This document shows positions 18,385-28,239 of a DNA stretch of 64,000 bases, piece by piece (within the stretch, counting starts at the first letter, position 1; the number at the start of each line of letters is the position of its first letter). This DNA is from Brevundimonas intermedia (GTDB lineage Bacteria; Pseudomonadota; Alphaproteobacteria; Caulobacterales; Caulobacteraceae), in assembly GCF_027922165.1 (NCBI RefSeq), contig NZ_BSFD01000006.1, positions 62,001 to 126,000 of the forward strand, in the 5' to 3' direction. The translations under genes and the position numbers were made by a program. The notes below the pieces were generated by a model. That model was given only the letters and a program-made list of their open reading frames with translations. It was not told the origin of the DNA and did no database searches.

Positions 18385-18666
18385 ATGTTCAGGATTGTCT
18401 CTCTAACGGCCGCCGTCGTCATGGCCGCCAGCGCCGCCTCCGCTTCCGACCTTCGCATCTCCTATGGGGATCTGGACCTGGCCACTCGAGAAGGCGCGGC
18501 GCGGCTGGACACCCGCATTCGCCAGGCAGCCAACCAACTGTGCGCGAACCGCACGCCCCTCGAACAACTCGCTTGCCGCGCAGGCGTGCGCGAGGAAGCC
18601 CTGTCGAACCTGCCGGCGCAGGCCCGCACCGAATACGCCCGGGGCAGCCGCTCCTTCGAGGCCTGA
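18385..18666 (+). CDS. UrcA family secreted protein (second copy)
   Basis: 93 residues with signal peptide MFRIVSLTAAVVMAASAASA. The UrcA core reads ISYGDLDLATREGAARLDTR, with two cysteines (LCANR and LACRAG). It is shorter than the copy at 16795 and ends RGSRSFEA. AAGGAAACAGGATC precedes the ATG. Divergence between the copies is high, so they are old paralogues rather than a recent duplication. Function unknown. Confidence 0.88.
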   Translation: MFRIVSLTAAVVMAASAASASDLRISYGDLDLATREGAARLDTRIRQAANQLCANRTPLEQLACRAGVREEALSNLPAQARTEYARGSRSFEA

Positions 18667-18672
18667 AACGCA

Positions 18673-18704
18673 GGACGCCGGCGGATCCATGTCCGACGGC
18701 GTCC
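18673..18704. terminator. possible terminator between UrcA gene and M3 peptidase gene
   Basis: Inverted repeat GGACGCCG / CGGCGTCC with a 16-base loop between convergent genes, without a T run. Weak evidence. Confidence 0.4.
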
Positions 18705-18736
18705 CCGTTATCGGCTTTCGCCCTAAGCCTGCCCGA

Positions 18737-20932
18737 TCAAGAAACCGGGAAGCCTCGGACCTTCAGCAGGGCCGCCACGTCCGGGTCACGACCGCGGAAG
18801 GCGCGGTAGGCTTCGGCGCGGTCGGTGGTGTTGCCCGGCGCCAGCATGATCGACTTGAAGCGGCCGGCGATGTCCGGATTGAAGACGTCGCCCGACTCCT
18901 CGAAATAGGCCCAGGTGTCGGCGTCCATCGTCTCGGACCAGAGGTAGCTGTAGTAGCCGGCCGAATAGCCGTCGGACGTGAACAGGTGATTGAACTGCGG
19001 CAGGCGGTGCCGCATCACGATCTCCCTGGGCATGCCGATCCGCTCCAGGCTGGCCTTTTCGAAGGCGTCGATGTCGGTCGGCGGCGTGGCCTGGGTGTGC
19101 AGGTCCATGTCGACGATGGCGGACGACAGATAGCTGACGGTCGCATAGCCCTGGTTGAAGGTGGACGAGGCCTGGATCTTGTCGACCAGGGCCTGGGGCA
19201 TGGCTTCGCCCGTCTGATAATGTTTCAGATAGCCGTCCAGGATCGGTCGGCTCAGCACCCAGTGCTCGTGCACCTGCGACGGATATTCGACGAAGTCGCG
19301 CGGCGTATTGCCGAACGACGGATAGGTCACGTTCGCCGAGAAATAGTGCAGGGTGTGGCCGAACTCGTGGAACAGGGTCTCGGCGTCGTCCAGCGAGATC
19401 AGCACCGGCTCGCCCGGCTCGGGCTTGGTGAAGTTGTTGTTGTTGGAGCCCAGGATCACCTTCGACCCGTCCAGGGTCGAGAACGACCGGTAGGTGGTCA
19501 TCCAGGCGCCCGAACGCTTGCCCGGACGGGCGTAGTCGTCGGTGTAATACAGGCCGATCAGCTTGCCGGTGGCCTTGTCGTGCAGTTCATAAACCTCGAC
19601 GTCCGGCTCGAAGGTCGGGACCGAACCCTTGGGCAGTTTGGTGAATTTGAAGCCGTACAGGCGCTCGGCCATGGCGAAGGAACCGGCGCGCACCGCGTTC
19701 AGTTCGAAATAGGGCTTCAGCTGGTTCTGATCGAGGTCATACTTGGCCTTGCGAACCTTCTCGGCGAAATAGAGGTAGTCCCAGGGCTCGATGTCGAAGC
19801 CGGCGATCGCCTTCATGTCGGCGACCTCTTCGGCGACGCGGGCCTTGGCCGGCGCCCAGACGCGGTCCATCAGGTTCTGCGCATTGGCCGGGGTCTTGGC
19901 CATAGTGTCCTGCATGCGCAGTTCAGCATGGTTGCGATAGCCCAGCAGCTTGGCCCGCTGGTCGCGCAGTTTCACGATCTCGGCGATGGTCGCGTTTGTG
20001 TCGTTGGCGTCGCCGTTGTCGCCGCGATTGACGAACTTCTTCCAGACCTGCTCGCGCAGGGCCCGGTCGTCGGCGAAGGTCAGGAAGGGATCGACCGCCG
20101 AACGGGTGTTCAGGATCGCCCAGCCGGTCAGATTGCGGCTGCGCGCGGCCGAGGCGGCTGCGGCCTTGTTCGAGGCGGGCAGGCCGGCCAGGCCGGCTTC
20201 GTTCGGGATCAGGGTCCAGGCGTTCTCGTCGGCCACGACCTTCTGGCCGAAGCGGGTGAAGGCGTTGGACAGGGCGGTGTTGATCCGGCCCAGTTCGGCC
20301 TTGCCCGCCGCGTCCAGATTGGCGCCCGAACGGATAAAGGCGTCGCGGCGACGCTCGGCCAGACGCTTCTGCTGGGCGCTCAGGCCCATGGCGTCGGCGT
20401 TGTCGGCGATGGTCTTGACGCGCTGGAACAGGGCCGCGTTGAAGGTGATCTCGTCCGAGGCGGCCGACAGGATGGGCGACAGTTCGGTATCGACCGCGTC
20501 ATAGGCTTCGCCGCCGATGTTGGAGGTCATGACGCCATAGATGTTGGACGCCCGGTCCAGCGGCTCGCCGGCCAGTTCCAGCGCCGCCATGGTGTTGGCG
20601 AAGGTGGGGGCTTCGGGATTGTTGGCGATGGCGGCGATGTCGGCGCGTTGCAGCTCGATGCCTTCCAGCATGGCCTCGCGCAGCTTGGCCGGGGTCACCT
20701 TGTCGAACGGCGGCAGGCCGTCATAAGACCCGGTCCAGGGTTGGAGCAGCTCGGCCTTGGGCGTTGCGACCGGCAGGACGGCGCGGGCGATGCGGGCCTC
20801 TTCGGCCAGATCCATGGCGGTCGGCGCGGCCGGCGCGGCGCCGGACCCGGTGGAGGCCCCAGACCCCGTAGAGGCGCAGGCCGAGAGGGCCATCAGGCTG
20901 CCGCCCGCGATGAGAAGCTGGCGTCTGTGCAT
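18737..20932 (-). CDS. M3 family zinc metallopeptidase (peptidyl-dipeptidase Dcp-like), lipoprotein
   Basis: 731-residue thimet-type metallopeptidase that cleaves short peptides. The zinc motif HEFGH sits in the sequence DDAETLFHEFGHTLHYFSAN. Also present are PSQVHEHWV and the C-terminal SDGYSAGYYSYLWSE used in substrate binding. The N-terminus MHRRQLLIAGGSLMALSACAS combines a twin-arginine-like start with a lipobox LSAC. The enzyme should therefore act in the periplasm, attached to a membrane. Length fits the Dcp/oligopeptidase A branch. Monocistronic. Confidence 0.95.
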   Translation of the reverse strand: MHRRQLLIAGGSLMALSACASTGSGASTGSGAAPAAPTAMDLAEEARIARAVLPVATPKAELLQPWTGSYDGLPPFDKVTPAKLREAMLEGIELQRADIAAIANNPEAPTFANTMAALELAGEPLDRASNIYGVMTSNIGGEAYDAVDTELSPILSAASDEITFNAALFQRVKTIADNADAMGLSAQQKRLAERRRDAFIRSGANLDAAGKAELGRINTALSNAFTRFGQKVVADENAWTLIPNEAGLAGLPASNKAAAASAARSRNLTGWAILNTRSAVDPFLTFADDRALREQVWKKFVNRGDNGDANDTNATIAEIVKLRDQRAKLLGYRNHAELRMQDTMAKTPANAQNLMDRVWAPAKARVAEEVADMKAIAGFDIEPWDYLYFAEKVRKAKYDLDQNQLKPYFELNAVRAGSFAMAERLYGFKFTKLPKGSVPTFEPDVEVYELHDKATGKLIGLYYTDDYARPGKRSGAWMTTYRSFSTLDGSKVILGSNNNNFTKPEPGEPVLISLDDAETLFHEFGHTLHYFSANVTYPSFGNTPRDFVEYPSQVHEHWVLSRPILDGYLKHYQTGEAMPQALVDKIQASSTFNQGYATVSYLSSAIVDMDLHTQATPPTDIDAFEKASLERIGMPREIVMRHRLPQFNHLFTSDGYSAGYYSYLWSETMDADTWAYFEESGDVFNPDIAGRFKSIMLAPGNTTDRAEAYRAFRGRDPDVAALLKVRGFPVS

Positions 20933-21060
20933 GGAATGCTCCGTGGGAAAATCATGTCGGGGCTACACTTAGGCGCGCCGGGACGGATCGTCACCTGCGC
21001 GGGGCGTTAAAGGCCCGTAATCTTGTTGGATCGATCGTCGCACTGTTCTAAAGCGCGGTC

Positions 21061-21918
21061 ATGGCTATTGGCGTATTCGACTCCGGCGTGGGCGGCCTGA
21101 CCGTCCATCGTGAACTGACGCGGCGGTTTCCGCAGCGCGACTTCGTCTATCTGGCGGACCAGGCCCACGCCCCCTATGGCGGGCGCGGCGGCGAGGACAT
21201 CGTCGAACTGACCAAGGCAGGGTGCGAGCGGCTGTTCGACGCCGGCGCCTCGGTCGTGGTCCTGGCCTGCAACACCGCCAGCGCCATCGCCCTGCGCCGC
21301 CTGCAACAGACCTGGATTCCCGGCCTGCGCGAGCGCCTGGGCCGTCCGGTCAATGTGCTCGGCATCATCGTGCCCACCATCGAGGCCGCCACCGGCAAGC
21401 CCTGGAGCTTCGAGGCGGAGCGACCCCAAGAGGGCGAGAAGGTCGAGGCCATCGACATAACCGGCGTCTTCTGCACCGCCGCCACCGCCATCAGCCGCGT
21501 CTTCGAAATCGAGATCGACAAGCGGCGCGAGGACATCGCCGTCTTTTCCGAACCCTGCCCCGGCCTGGCCGGCCTGATCGAGCTGGGCGCCCCGCGCGAG
21601 GAGCTGAAGGTGGTGGTCGACGACCATGTCGACGCCCTGCGCCGCCGCATCGGCCGCCATCCGGACAAGGCCATCCTGGGCTGCACCCATTACGAGATCA
21701 TCGCCGAACTTTTCGCCGACGCCCTGCCGGCGGGGACGGTGCTGATCAACCAGCCGACGGCCGTGGCCGATGCGCTGGAGCAGTATTTCGCGCGGCACCC
21801 CGAGTTCGAACTGGGCGACAACGGCCGCCGCGACTTCCTGACGACGGGTCAGGCCGGTCCGCAGTCGGAGATGGTGTCCCAGTTCTGGGGCGCGCCGCTG
21901 GCGTTCGCGCGGGCGTAG
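21061..21918 (+). CDS. murI: glutamate racemase
   Basis: 285-residue cofactor-independent racemase making D-glutamate for peptidoglycan. The start MAIGVFDSGVGGLTVHREL and both catalytic cysteines (VLACNTASA and LGCTHYEII) are in place. YLADQAHAPYGGR is the conserved substrate loop. There is no clear ribosome site before the ATG. The gene stands between the M3 peptidase and a repeat element. Confidence 0.97.
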   Translation: MAIGVFDSGVGGLTVHRELTRRFPQRDFVYLADQAHAPYGGRGGEDIVELTKAGCERLFDAGASVVVLACNTASAIALRRLQQTWIPGLRERLGRPVNVLGIIVPTIEAATGKPWSFEAERPQEGEKVEAIDITGVFCTAATAISRVFEIEIDKRREDIAVFSEPCPGLAGLIELGAPREELKVVVDDHVDALRRRIGRHPDKAILGCTHYEIIAELFADALPAGTVLINQPTAVADALEQYFARHPEFELGDNGRRDFLTTGQAGPQSEMVSQFWGAPLAFARA

Positions 21919-21934
21919 GCCGCATCCCCGTGTT

Positions 21935-22046
21935 CGTCATCCTCGGGCTTGACCCGAGGACCGGATGGAGATCGGGCTGTGCCTCGACGGCCAGCGCACA
22001 GCTGGCGGAGCGCCCGGCCCTCGGGTCAAGCCCGAGGGTGACGGAG
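21935..22046. repeat. intergenic palindromic repeat, family A copy 1
   Basis: About 110 bases with inverted ends CGTCATCCTCGGGCTTGACC / CTCGGGTCAAGCCCGAGG-GTGACG. Each end can also fold on itself (CCTCGGGCTTGACCCGAGG). A second copy lies at 49417-49525. This is a REP/BIME-like structure. Confidence 0.85.
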
Positions 22047-22054
22047 GCTAGGAA

Positions 22055-23044
22055 TCAGCACCCCGGACAATCTGGCAGAGCCTCGCTTTCCAGCTGAAGC
22101 GTCGTGTGGCGGATCGAATGGCGTTTCGCCAGCGCCTGGGCCTCCATCAGCAGGGCGTTCCCGTCCTCGAGGTCGTGGACCAGATGGGCCGTCAAGGCGG
22201 TCTCGGTGGTGGACAGGCCCCAGACGTGCAGGTCGTGGACCGCGCGCACGCCCGCCAGCCCCAGCAGCGCCTTTTCCAGCTTGGCCACGTCGACATCGCC
22301 CGGCGCGCCGTCCATGGCCAGATTGACCGAATCCTTCAGCAGGCCCCAGGTCGACCACAGGATCACGGCGACGATGATCAGGCTGACGATGGGGTCGACC
22401 AGGGACCAACCCGTCAGCAGGATCAGTCCGCCGGCCGCCACCACCCCCAGCGACACCCCGGCGTCGGCCATCATGTGCAGATAGGCGCCGCGGGCGTTCA
22501 GGTCGTGCTGGGACTTCATGAACAGCAGGGCGGTGCCCAGGTTGATGACGAAGCCGATGGCCGCCACCGTCATGATCACGCCCGAGCCGACCGGCGCCGG
22601 CTCGGCGAAGCGCCGCACGGCCTCGAAGGCGATGGCCCCGCAGGCGAAGATCAGCAGCAGGGCGTTGCCCAGGGCCGCCAGCACCGTCGCCTTGCCGAAG
22701 CCGTAGGTGCGCCGACCGCCCGCCGCCCCGTGCGCCCCGCGTCGCGCCAGCCAGGCCGCGCCGCCCGCCATGGCCAGGCCAAGGACGTCCGACAGATTAT
22801 GCCCGGCGTCGGCCATCAAGGCGGTGGAATCCGCGATCAGGCCCGCGCCGAACTCGCAGACGACGAAAGCCAGATTGACCACCAGGCCGACGGCGTAGCG
22901 CCAGTCGCCGGTGTCCACCGGCCCGTGAGCGTGGCCGTGTCCGTGGTGATGCCCATGGCCATGGTGATGATGGCCATGGTCGTGATCATGGTCGTGATCT
23001 GCGTGGTCGTGATCTGCGTGGTCGTGTCCGTGCGAGGCGCTCAT
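22055..23044 (-). CDS. cation diffusion facilitator (CDF) metal exporter with His-rich N-terminus
   Basis: About 329 residues. The N-terminus (about 2-42) is a run of His, Asp and Gly, a metal-binding tail seen in ZitB/CzcD-type exporters. Six membrane segments follow, with the paired metal-site motifs HNLSDVLG (helix 2) and HMMADAGVS (helix 5). The cytoplasmic C-terminal domain contains HDLHVWGLSTTE. The expected role is H+-coupled export of Zn2+ or Co2+ from the cytoplasm. The ATG at 23044 follows AGGCGGA. An inverted repeat upstream (23088-23112) is a likely operator. The C-terminus PGC carries a terminal cysteine. Confidence 0.95.
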   Translation of the reverse strand: MSASHGHDHADHDHADHDHDHDHGHHHHGHGHHHGHGHAHGPVDTGDWRYAVGLVVNLAFVVCEFGAGLIADSTALMADAGHNLSDVLGLAMAGGAAWLARRGAHGAAGGRRTYGFGKATVLAALGNALLLIFACGAIAFEAVRRFAEPAPVGSGVIMTVAAIGFVINLGTALLFMKSQHDLNARGAYLHMMADAGVSLGVVAAGGLILLTGWSLVDPIVSLIIVAVILWSTWGLLKDSVNLAMDGAPGDVDVAKLEKALLGLAGVRAVHDLHVWGLSTTETALTAHLVHDLEDGNALLMEAQALAKRHSIRHTTLQLESEALPDCPGC

Positions 23045-23087
23045 GTGTCCGCCTATACGCCATTTCCGCAAACGGCCAAGCTGCTAT

Positions 23088-23112
23088 ATGATAACGCGTT
23101 GAATGTTATCAT
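23088..23112. promoter_or_regulatory. inverted repeat upstream of the CDF exporter (metal-regulator operator candidate)
   Basis: Perfect 8-base arms ATGATAAC / GTTATCAT with a 9-base spacer. It lies about 45 bases before the exporter start codon. The half-sites resemble those of Zur boxes, but the spacing is longer. Confidence 0.5.
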
Positions 23113-23123
23113 GTAATGCCTCT

Positions 23124-23780
23124 TCAATGTTGATGCAGGGCGACCATCAGACCCAGGGCGATCAGGGCCACGCCCAGCACGGCGCCTTCATAGCGGGCCC
23201 ATCGCTCCAACCGCAGGATGGAGGCGCCCGCGCTGGCCAGGGCGGTGAACACGGCCATGCCGGCAATGGTGCCGACCGCGAAGACCAGGGTCAGCAGGGC
23301 CAGGGCGGCGAGACCTTCCGAGGCCGAGGACAGATAGATGGGCAGCAGAACCTCGCCCGGCGACACCGCCATCATGGCCACCAGGCCCAGGAAGGCCGCC
23401 TTGTTGGAGACTGAAGGCTCGGCGATGTCCATTGCCGGTCCCCCCGCCGTCGCGGGTCGTTTCAGCGTCGCCCTGGCCAGATAGAAGGCCCCGAAAACGA
23501 ACAGCAGCACCGCCGCGAGATGGGGCAGAAGCCCCTCGACCCACTGGTCCAGGGCCAGGCCCGCCGCCACGATCAGGCCGCCCACCACCGCCGTCGTCGC
23601 AATATGAGCCAGGCCCGCCACAGTCACCGCCAGCAGCACCCGCGACGCTCGCCAGCCCTGGGCCCGCCCCACCAGGGTGAAGGGCAGCCAATGGGTCGGC
23701 AGGGCCGCGTGCAGGAAGGCCGCGACGAAGCCGCCCCCGAGCAGGGACAGCAGCACGGACGGTTCGGAGACGGGCGACAT
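23124..23780 (-). CDS. multi-pass membrane protein, putative metal transporter
   Basis: 218 residues with about six membrane segments. A histidine motif HAALPTHW in the first segment and VAGLAHIATT in the second resemble the metal-handling helices of RcnA/NicO and TauE-like transporters. MMAVSPGEVLLPIYLSS sits in a later segment. No exact family is certain. The ATG at 23780 follows AGGGCCGCC. Its neighbour is a CDF zinc/cobalt exporter on the same strand, and a GTTA...TAAC palindrome lies just upstream. These suggest a function in divalent metal traffic. Confidence 0.75.
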   Translation of the reverse strand: MSPVSEPSVLLSLLGGGFVAAFLHAALPTHWLPFTLVGRAQGWRASRVLLAVTVAGLAHIATTAVVGGLIVAAGLALDQWVEGLLPHLAAVLLFVFGAFYLARATLKRPATAGGPAMDIAEPSVSNKAAFLGLVAMMAVSPGEVLLPIYLSSASEGLAALALLTLVFAVGTIAGMAVFTALASAGASILRLERWARYEGAVLGVALIALGLMVALHQH

Positions 23781-23796
23781 GGCGGCCCTATAGCTC

Positions 23797-23809
23797 GTTA
23801 CTTTATAAC
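23797..23809. promoter_or_regulatory. Zur-like palindrome upstream of the membrane transporter
   Basis: GTTACTTTATAAC, close to the alphaproteobacterial Zur consensus GTTATANNATAAC, 17 bases before the start codon. AT-rich against the local background. Confidence 0.45.
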
Positions 23810-23828
23810 AGTCGAGGCCAATTCAGAC

Positions 23829-25103
23829 TTAAAGCCAGTCGGCGAAGGGCTCCCGGTCTAGCATATCCTCATAGGTCGGGCGCGGCCGGATGACGGCCCA
23901 TTGGTCGCCGTCCACCAGAACCTCGGGCACCAGGGGTCGGCTGTTGTACTCGCTGGACATCACCGCCCCATAGGCGCCGGCCCCGGTGAAGACGACCAGA
24001 TCCTCGGCTTCCAGCGGCGCCAGGTCGCGATCCCGCGCGAAGGTGTCGCCGGTCTCGCAGACCGGGCCGACCACGTCGTGGGCGCGGGCGGCGCCGGGGC
24101 GCGGATTGACCGGCTTGATGTCGTGGAAGGCGTCGTACAGGGCCGGGCGCATCAGGTCGTTCATCGCCGCGTCCAGCACCAGGAAGCGCCGCCCGTCCGA
24201 GCGTTCGTTGACCTGGATCACCTGGCTGAGCAGCACACCGGCGTTGGCGGCCAGCAGACGGCCGGGCTCGAAGGCCGCCTCGACGTCCAGCCCGGACAGG
24301 ACCCGTGCGGCCATGGCCACATAGTCGGCCGGCGACGGCGGCTCGACCCCGCCCGAATAGGGCACGCCCAGGCCGCCGCCCAGGTCCAGCCGCGTCACCG
24401 CATGCCCCTGGGCCCGCAGATCGCGGGTCATCTGGGCCAGGACCGTGAAGGCGGCCTCCAGCGGGGCCAGGTCGGTGATCTGGCTGCCGATATGGCAGGC
24501 CAGGCCGACAGGCGTCACATGGGGCGAGGCCGAGGCGCGGGCGTAGAGGGCCATCGCCTCCTCGACCGGCACGCCGAACTTGTCGCCCTTGCCGCCGGTG
24601 GTGATCTTGGCGTGACCGCCGGCGCCGACATTGGGATTGACCCGTACGGCGACGGCCGGCGCGGCCTGCATCAGGGCCGCGACCGCGATCAGCCGGTCCA
24701 GTTCGGCGCCGGATTCGATATTGATCTGGCGCACGCCGACGCCAATGGCGAAGACCATCTCCACATCGGTCTTGCCGACGCCGGAGAAGATGATCCGGTC
24801 GGCGGGAATCCCCGCCGCCAGGGCGCGACGAATCTCGCCCTCGGACACGGTGTCGGCGCCCGAACCCAGCTTCGCCAGGGTCGCCAGCACCGACAGGTTG
24901 GAGTTGGCCTTGACCGCAAAGGCGATCAGGGCCTCGCCCAGGGCTTCGCGGTGCGCATCGGCGGCGGCGCGCAACAGGCCGTAGTGCCGCTTCAGCGTCG
25001 CGGTGGAATAGACATAGACGGGCGTCCCCACCTCGTCGGCGATGATTTCCAGCGGCACGCCCTCGGCATGGAGGGCGCCGTCCTTCAGGTCGAAATGGTG
25101 CAA
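23829..25103 (-). CDS. lysA: diaminopimelate decarboxylase
   Basis: 424-residue PLP enzyme for the last step of lysine synthesis, meso-diaminopimelate to lysine. The PLP lysine is in FAVKANSN (about residue 65). HIGSQI, the glycine loop GGGLGVPYSGG, and the active-site block GPVCETGDTFARDR are conserved. The start appears to be TTG at 25103, giving (M)HHFDLKDG, the usual alphaproteobacterial N-terminus; AGG lies about 6 bases before it. It follows the small lipoprotein by 6 bases, in the argH-lptM-lysA order conserved in alphaproteobacteria. Confidence 0.96.
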   Translation of the reverse strand: MHHFDLKDGALHAEGVPLEIIADEVGTPVYVYSTATLKRHYGLLRAAADAHREALGEALIAFAVKANSNLSVLATLAKLGSGADTVSEGEIRRALAAGIPADRIIFSGVGKTDVEMVFAIGVGVRQINIESGAELDRLIAVAALMQAAPAVAVRVNPNVGAGGHAKITTGGKGDKFGVPVEEAMALYARASASPHVTPVGLACHIGSQITDLAPLEAAFTVLAQMTRDLRAQGHAVTRLDLGGGLGVPYSGGVEPPSPADYVAMAARVLSGLDVEAAFEPGRLLAANAGVLLSQVIQVNERSDGRRFLVLDAAMNDLMRPALYDAFHDIKPVNPRPGAARAHDVVGPVCETGDTFARDRDLAPLEAEDLVVFTGAGAYGAVMSSEYNSRPLVPEVLVDGDQWAVIRPRPTYEDMLDREPFADWL

Positions 25104-25109
25104 GGGGGC

Positions 25110-25336
25110 CTAGCGGGGATCGTTCTGGGCGGCGCCGGCGCCGATGGGATTGGAGGGACCGCCGTCGATCGGCACGCTGCTGGACGGGCGATTGATGGTC
25201 GCCGGCTCGGGCAGGCCGGGGGCGCGGCTGCTGCGCGGCGCGCGCTCGGTCTCGCGCACCGGCGATTCCAGATCGGCCATACGGCCGCAGCCGGCGGCCG
25301 ACAGGGCGAGCAGGCCCGCGAGGATCAGGGTCTTTT

Positions 25337-25340
<4 letters not shown>
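25110..25340 (-). CDS. small lipoprotein, LptM (YifL)-like
   Basis: 76 residues with a textbook lipoprotein signal ([20 protein letters not shown]). After the Cys the sequence GRMADLESP loosely matches the CGxxGPLxxP pattern of LptM/YifL. E. coli LptM assists LptD assembly in the outer membrane. The remainder is Pro/Ser-rich. The position between argH and lysA is where alphaproteobacterial LptM-like genes lie. The ATG overlaps the argH stop as ATGA. Family assignment rests on context as much as sequence. Confidence 0.8.
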
Positions 25341-26771
<1,431 letters not shown>

Positions 26772-26773
<2 letters not shown>

Positions 26774-27437
26774 GAGTGGCTCGAGAAAGGCGATCTGGGC
26801 GGTCGTCGGCGCGCTCGTGCTGTTCAGCACGCTTGCCGGCGCCGGCGGCTTGGCGATGTCGCTATACGCCAATCATAGGCAGAAGGCGCAACCCCAGACG
26901 ACGCCCGTGACGAAAAGCGATCTGGCCCGGTTCGCCGTCGGGTCGCTGGCGTCGCTGGAAACGCCGTCCGAGCTGAAGACCGCGCCCGAATACATGTTCC
27001 GCGACCGCAACGGCACGGCGGTGCGGTTCTCGACCTTCGAGGGCAAGGTGGTGGTGGTCAATCTGTGGGCCATGTGGTGCGCTCCGTGCCGCACCGAAAT
27101 GCCCACCCTGGCGGCCCTGGCTCGGTCCTATCAGACCAACGAGGACCTGATCGTCCTGCCGATCAATGTCGACGCCTCGGCCGACGCCCTGGCCGACGCC
27201 AAGAGCTTCATCGACGTCCACGAACCCCTGCCTCTGTACAGCGACATCAAGTTCCAGCTGCCGTTCGAGTTTCCGGGCAAGGGCAAGATGCCCCAGACCA
27301 TCTTCCTGGATCGCGAGGGCCGGATCCGCGCCACCTTCTCGGGCGAGGCCGATTGGAACAGCCCCGAAGCCCACGCCCTGATCGACGCCCTGCTGGCGGA
27401 AGGCGCTCCCGCCGCCGGACCGACGCCTACCGACTGA
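26772..27437 (+). CDS. tlpA: TlpA-family membrane-anchored thioredoxin-like protein
   Basis: 221 residues. An N-terminal anchor (about 6-29, [20 protein letters not shown]) is followed by a periplasmic thioredoxin fold. The active site is [13 protein letters not shown] (CxxC about 107-110), followed by [13 protein letters not shown] with the cis-proline. TlpA/CycY-type proteins reduce disulfides in the periplasm, for cytochrome c or cytochrome oxidase assembly. GGAGG lies about 11 bases before the ATG. The start codon overlaps that of argH on the other strand, so this gene's promoter and ribosome site must lie inside the argH 5' region or its leader. Confidence 0.93.
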
Positions 27438-27441
27438 GGCG

Positions 27442-27747
27442 TCAGTTGTCGGCGGGCACGCGCTGGTCGGTGTTCGGGTTCACCGCGCCCGGCCTGCCCT
27501 CGGCGGCGGCCTCGGCCTGGTTTTCTTCCAGCTCGTCGGCGACATTGCCGGCGCCGGTCTCGACCGCCTGAGCGGCTTTCATGGCGCCGGATTCGATGAC
27601 TTCACCGGCCTGGGCGGCGACTTCGCCCGTGCGGTCAGCGGCCGCCTCGGCTTGAACTTCGGTGTTTTCCTGCTCGGCCTCGGTGCAGGCGGCGGCGCCC
27701 AGGGACAGGACAGCGGCGGCCAGCAGGGCCTTCGTACGGATGGTCAT
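27442..27747 (-). CDS. small Ala/Glu-rich lipoprotein, unknown function
   Basis: 101 residues. Signal MTIRTKALLAAAVLSLGAAACTE has lipobox AAAC. The mature part is a mostly helical Ala/Glu/Gln-rich sequence that could form an amphipathic helix or coiled coil, ending in a Pro/Asn-rich tail. GGAGAGACTTC precedes the ATG. The 3' end lies 4 bases from the convergent tlpA stop. No family recognised. Confidence 0.8.
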   Translation of the reverse strand: MTIRTKALLAAAVLSLGAAACTEAEQENTEVQAEAAADRTGEVAAQAGEVIESGAMKAAQAVETGAGNVADELEENQAEAAAEGRPGAVNPNTDQRVPADN

Positions 27748-28025
27748 GAAGTCTCTCCGGTCAAGGTTGTCGATCGTTGAACGCCGCAACCTGTCGGCGG
27801 TTGCTCGCAGATCGCTAAGGACGCGTCGCGGTATCGTTCAAAACCACTGCGCCCTCGTCTCCATGGTCTGCGCCAAGGCGCTTAAGTTCCGTCGAGGCTG
27901 GTCGAGGTGTCGATGCCTTGCAGGATAACGCAATCTTGAGACGCGACGGAATGTAATACTGGTTGCGCAAAGCGCGCGTCGTGCGTCTTCATGCGCTGGG
28001 GACAGGCCCCGCATAGGAGGACTAA

Positions 28026-28226
28026 ATGATCAAGAAACTCGTCATAGCCGCCACATTCGCAGGCTCGATGCTGGTAGGCGTGCCTACCGCGTCTGCAAGT
28101 CCCTTCTTGTGCATGCAGCAGTATCAAGCTGCTTTGGCAGCGTGCGAGGGTGACGAACCCTGCGAGACATTTGCCAACATCAGCTACACTCAGTGCCTAG
28201 ACAAGCTGGCTCAGGAATACTCTTAA
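28026..28226 (+). CDS. small secreted protein with a symmetric four-cysteine pattern
   Basis: 66 residues with signal peptide MIKKLVIAATFAGSMLVGVPTASA. The mature protein has about 42 residues and exactly four cysteines in the order C-x10-C-x5-C-x10-C. This pattern is like a disulfide-stapled helical hairpin. TAGGAGGACTAA is a strong ribosome site before the ATG, and a long hairpin terminator follows. GC content is visibly lower than in neighbours, suggesting transfer or recent origin. It lies next to a tRNA gene. Function unknown. Confidence 0.8.
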   Translation: MIKKLVIAATFAGSMLVGVPTASASPFLCMQQYQAALAACEGDEPCETFANISYTQCLDKLAQEYS

Positions 28227-28239
28227 ATCTTCGCGATCT

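Noticed and set aside
18464..21010. 848-residue open frame on the plus strand across the M3 peptidase gene
   Set aside because: Gly/Val/Arg-rich shadow of a well-supported metallopeptidase gene on the other strand.
22920..23040. tandem repeat of GTGGTCGTGATCTGC-like units
   Set aside because: This is the coding sequence of the His/Asp-rich N-terminus of the CDF exporter, not a regulatory or CRISPR repeat.
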